This document shows positions 8,001 to 8,988 of a DNA stretch of 8,988 bases, piece after piece. A program made the position numbers and the translations under genes. The notes below the pieces were generated by a model. The model searched no databases. It was not told where the DNA came from and saw only the letters and a list, made by a program, of their open reading frames with translations. Source of the DNA: Candidatus Bathyarchaeota archaeon. GTDB taxonomy: Archaea > Thermoproteota > Bathyarchaeia > Bathyarchaeales > Bathyarchaeaceae. The first letter of the stretch is position 1. Each line of letters starts with the position of its first letter. Location: positions 1,052,527 to 1,061,514 of the forward strand of contig CP070828.1 in NCBI GenBank assembly GCA_020344715.1, written 5' to 3'.

Positions 8001-8649
8001 TCTCAACGACTTGTTGTTCGGCGGGATACCCCGAAACTATGCTGTCATATTGACCTCACCCTCTTGCGACGAAAGAAACCTGCTGATCCGAAAATTCCTT
8101 GAGGCAGGAACAAAAGACAGTCAGGTCACGTTTTACGTCACCACGAAGGTTGATGGAGTCGAGACTCTAGCTGAAAAATTCCAGTCGAACTTCTACGTGC
8201 TCATATGTAATCCCCAAGCTGATAAGATCCTCAAGAGCTTGCCTAACATATTAACGCTAAAGGGCGTAGAAAACTTGACAGACATTAATATCGCATTATC
8301 CTCAGCATTTCGCAAACTGAGCACGGAGCCTGAGCGTCCCAGAAGGATTTGCCTCGAGATCATCTCCGACGTTCTACTGCAGCATCACGCCGTTAATAGC
8401 AGGAGATGGCTAAACGCGTTGATTCCAGAATTGAAATCGAAGGGGTTTACAATACTCGCAGCAATGGATCCTCAGATGCATCCGCCACAAGAAGCTCGTG
8501 CAATTCTAGATCTTTTCGAAGGAGAGATAAGCATGTATGAGAAAGAAACTGACAAAGGCTTGCAGAAATTCTTGAAAATCAGGAAGATGTACAATCAGAG
8601 ATATCTCGAAAATGAACTGCTTGTATCGAAGGAGAATCTGCGAAAGTAA
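5077..8649 (+). CDS. STAND-like AAA_16 ATPase with TPR array and C-terminal degenerate KaiC/RecA-like domain
   Basis: A predicted cytoplasmic protein of 1190 residues with no signal peptide or membrane helix. Residues about 22-290 form an AAA_16/MalT-type ATPase: Walker A GEAGIGKT (52-59), Walker B VILDDLQWAD (171-180) and GNPFFVEEV (269-277), all intact. Residues about 303-410 match the winged-helix segment that follows such ATPases, ending in a YDEVSRLRSKRLH-like stretch. Residues about 415-945 hold roughly twelve TPR-like helical pairs; the clearest are near 605-640, 725-760 and 765-800. Residues about 964-1170 resemble a KaiC/RadA-type RecA domain, beginning GHVATGYRDLNDLLFGGIP. Its P-loop position reads SPSCDERN, lacking the Walker lysine and the glycines, and the Walker B position has CLEII instead of an aspartate, so it probably does not hydrolyse ATP. 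Known relatives of this layout sense a ligand or protein through the TPRs and switch by nucleotide-driven oligomerisation. There is no LuxR HTH and no recognisable effector enzyme. The start is TTG at 5077 with AGGAG upstream. The stop is TAA. Confidence 0.92.
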   Translation: MSSDKSRVVVPSLNPLIAKEIELINRVEEMQLLKQAVDRAVQGTGGVVFLYGEAGIGKTRLARELGAYAHSQGIQVLSGRCPALFRMNGVPPYVLWNDVIRDYLENSTSEQLFKVIGYYPAEVAKLVPEVAQKLRVIPQSLPINPEHERNRVFEAVSQFVTNISREIPLLVILDDLQWADQSSLLLLHYLARGIRKEPMLLLGAYRDTYVDEQHPLFPVLTELNRERLLQSVPLKRLSFDDASEMIKRILAQDDVSTEFSKLVYEKTRGNPFFVEEVIESLKEEEIIYRHRHEWKIKEISKIEFPKTVKSVIRARLSRLDEESRRVLTLASFIGKDFTFETLREASDIEEDRLVDIMEKLLKTSLVKEEAVRGVDVYSFVDIIVRDVVYDEVSRLRSKRLHKVVGLALEKQYAKKIDEHFGELAYHFLESGDKDKALDYFSKAGEKAQEIHAHDEAFSYFQHTLALLEEQEGDLEQRVRTMETLGDLKGWSGETEACTEYWTGALTLWDQLGDKKNLARLHGKMANRYWMWAANKDKASEHHQAALEILEGEPESLELASVYEDISHMLWRTGEPAKALPWTQKAVEIAERLRDSKALRARADVLARCYNNLGVFSQKSGDIKKAEEYLQEGLKLSLEYNFAPHALLFYNNLSEFQFSVGELQKSFETAKMGVRFARKVGALGNLAWNGSVQAMYHVNMGEIPKAISMLERFLELDRRTKFTAHLPYAMWGLGVCSYWLGEYEKSLHYLMEARDIARKTGEYQAHGLATGSLGELYLEMNDYVQAENCLNETKAICERTGETIHQFNYVFPALSKLYLKRGEIEKAEKLIEETCRYASKTKNRLILSYAEMLKAMLLNEQKKWKQSTQHFEKSWEEHRFLNTKKWLLPRFAEFLYEYASMLLDRKENGDKEKAHSLLHESLNIYQKMDARKKIEKVRSRMASLETGQQLVSEPVHVTVERSKIATPGHVATGYRDLNDLLFGGIPRNYAVILTSPSCDERNLLIRKFLEAGTKDSQVTFYVTTKVDGVETLAEKFQSNFYVLICNPQADKILKSLPNILTLKGVENLTDINIALSSAFRKLSTEPERPRRICLEIISDVLLQHHAVNSRRWLNALIPELKSKGFTILAAMDPQMHPPQEARAILDLFEGEISMYEKETDKGLQKFLKIRKMYNQRYLENELLVSKENLRK
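6250..6279 (+). repeat. Strong inverted repeat inside the STAND gene
   Basis: AGCCGCTTGC (6253-6262) and GCAAGCGGCT (6266-6275) are perfect complements around a three-base GGA loop. Three more pairs (GTG with CAC) extend the stem past a one-base bulge. It lies at the end of the winged-helix segment and encodes a basic stretch around residues 392-401. A coding constraint may explain part of it. Confidence 0.6.
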
Positions 8650-8680
8650 AAGTGGCTCCGAGAGACAACAGGCAAGTATG

Positions 8681-8881
8681 CTATTCTGTTTTGGCTATGA
8701 TCATTACGACGCCTAGTCCTATCAAGACCAAGCCGGCAACCAAGAATATGATTGGGTGAGACCCGATATTGCTGATGTTTGTGTATGTCACGTAGAAAAT
8801 GATGATACCGATGAGCATTATGAAAAATCCGATTAGTTTTTCCATAATGGTTAGCCCGAAAGGTGCTTCGACTTGGCTCAT
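8681..8881 (-). CDS. Small two-helix membrane protein, function unknown
   Basis: From ATG at 8881 the product has 66 residues, with two hydrophobic spans at about 14-33 and 43-62, joined by a short polar loop (YTNISNIGSH) and followed by a short charged tail (AKTE). I chose this start because GGAG sits six bases upstream. ATG at 8893 adds four residues but has AGG directly touching it, with no spacing. An internal ATG at codon 13 is also possible. No catalytic motif is visible and I do not recognise a family. The stop is TAG. The gene converges with the STAND gene across only 31 bp. An A/T-rich box at 8925-8935 fits an independent promoter. Confidence 0.7.
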   Translation of the reverse strand: MSQVEAPFGLTIMEKLIGFFIMLIGIIIFYVTYTNISNIGSHPIIFLVAGLVLIGLGVVMIIAKTE

Positions 8882-8924
8882 GACGTACTCCATCCTGAAG
8901 GTTTACATAGGTTTGACCTAGGCA

Positions 8925-8935
8925 TTATTTTAAGT
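8925..8935 (-). promoter_or_regulatory. Candidate TATA box for the small membrane protein
   Basis: The minus strand reads ACTTAAAATAA. A start about 25 bp downstream, near 8904, would leave a leader of about 23 nt before ATG 8881, enough to contain the GGAG site. The imperfect palindrome TAGGT-TTG-ACCTA (8908-8920) lies between the box and the predicted start and could be an operator. Confidence 0.45.
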
Positions 8936-8949
8936 TTGTCGAAGCTGGC

Positions 8950-8988
8950 TCAGTTCTTTTCGAAGGCTTCAAGCTTGGCGGGCAAGTA
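8950..8988 (-). CDS. Possible C-terminal tail of a gene entering from the right
   Basis: On the minus strand the frame reads YLPAKLEAFEKN and then TGA (8952-8950). It lies just upstream of the small membrane gene's TATA box, where an upstream gene would be expected to end, and its composition resembles a charged C-terminal helix. Twelve codons are too few to identify a product or to exclude chance. Confidence 0.25.
   Translation of the reverse strand, partial: YLPAKLEAFEKN

Noticed and set aside
5077..8649. LAL/MalT-type transcription regulator with a C-terminal LuxR HTH
   Set aside because: The ATPase and TPR parts fit, but the C-terminus is a RecA-like domain and no LuxR-type helix-turn-helix is visible.
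1..8988. Genome-wide reassignment of TAG as a sense codon
   Set aside because: TAG ends the nucleotidyltransferase gene and the small membrane gene at sensible places; reading through the latter would extend antisense into the STAND gene. At most, readthrough would be local or partial.

Overview
This 9 kb window looks like chromosomal DNA of an archaeon, possibly an uncultured lineage such as Bathyarchaeia (inference). The evidence is A/T-rich TATA-like boxes about 25 bp before likely transcription starts, purine-rich ribosome binding sites, mixed ATG/GTG/TTG starts, and a signalling ATPase carrying a KaiC/RecA-type domain. There are no rRNA or tRNA genes, CRISPR arrays, insertion sequences or phage genes. 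Coding density is high and no gap exceeds 240 bp.

Layout, left to right. (1) Positions 1-1244, minus strand: a glutamine synthetase family gene whose C-terminus runs off the left edge. It has its own TATA box. (2) Positions 1428-3943, minus strand: two adjacent major facilitator transporters. The first to be transcribed (3943 to 2684) has a DHA1-type antiporter motif but is broken by an in-frame TAG at codon 258. The second (2660 to 1428) is intact. (3) Positions 4039-4839, minus strand: a DNA polymerase beta-superfamily nucleotidyltransferase with a helical C-terminal half, resembling antibiotic or small-molecule nucleotidyltransferases. (4) Positions 4840-5076: a divergent intergenic region with a strong archaeal promoter for the next gene, a TGACGTCA palindrome that recurs in the start of the nucleotidyltransferase gene, and possible short ORFs. 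(5) Positions 5077-8649, plus strand: a 1190-residue STAND-like protein with an AAA_16-type ATPase, a winged helix, about a dozen TPR-like repeats and a C-terminal KaiC/RecA-like domain whose Walker A motif is destroyed. (6) Positions 8681-8881, minus strand: a small two-helix membrane protein, converging on the STAND gene. (7) Positions 8950-8988, minus strand: possibly the last codons of another gene.

The nucleotidyltransferase and the two transporters lie in one direction and could form a small resistance or efflux cluster (inference). The large protein looks like a signalling or regulatory hub: an active STAND motor, a long TPR sensor scaffold and a pseudo-RecA module, with no recognisable output enzyme and no LuxR-type DNA-binding tail. 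The items most worth a second look are this architecture, the amber-interrupted transporter (whose readthrough frame would end in an ATGA overlap with the next gene), and the non-standard active-site segment of the glutamine synthetase homologue.
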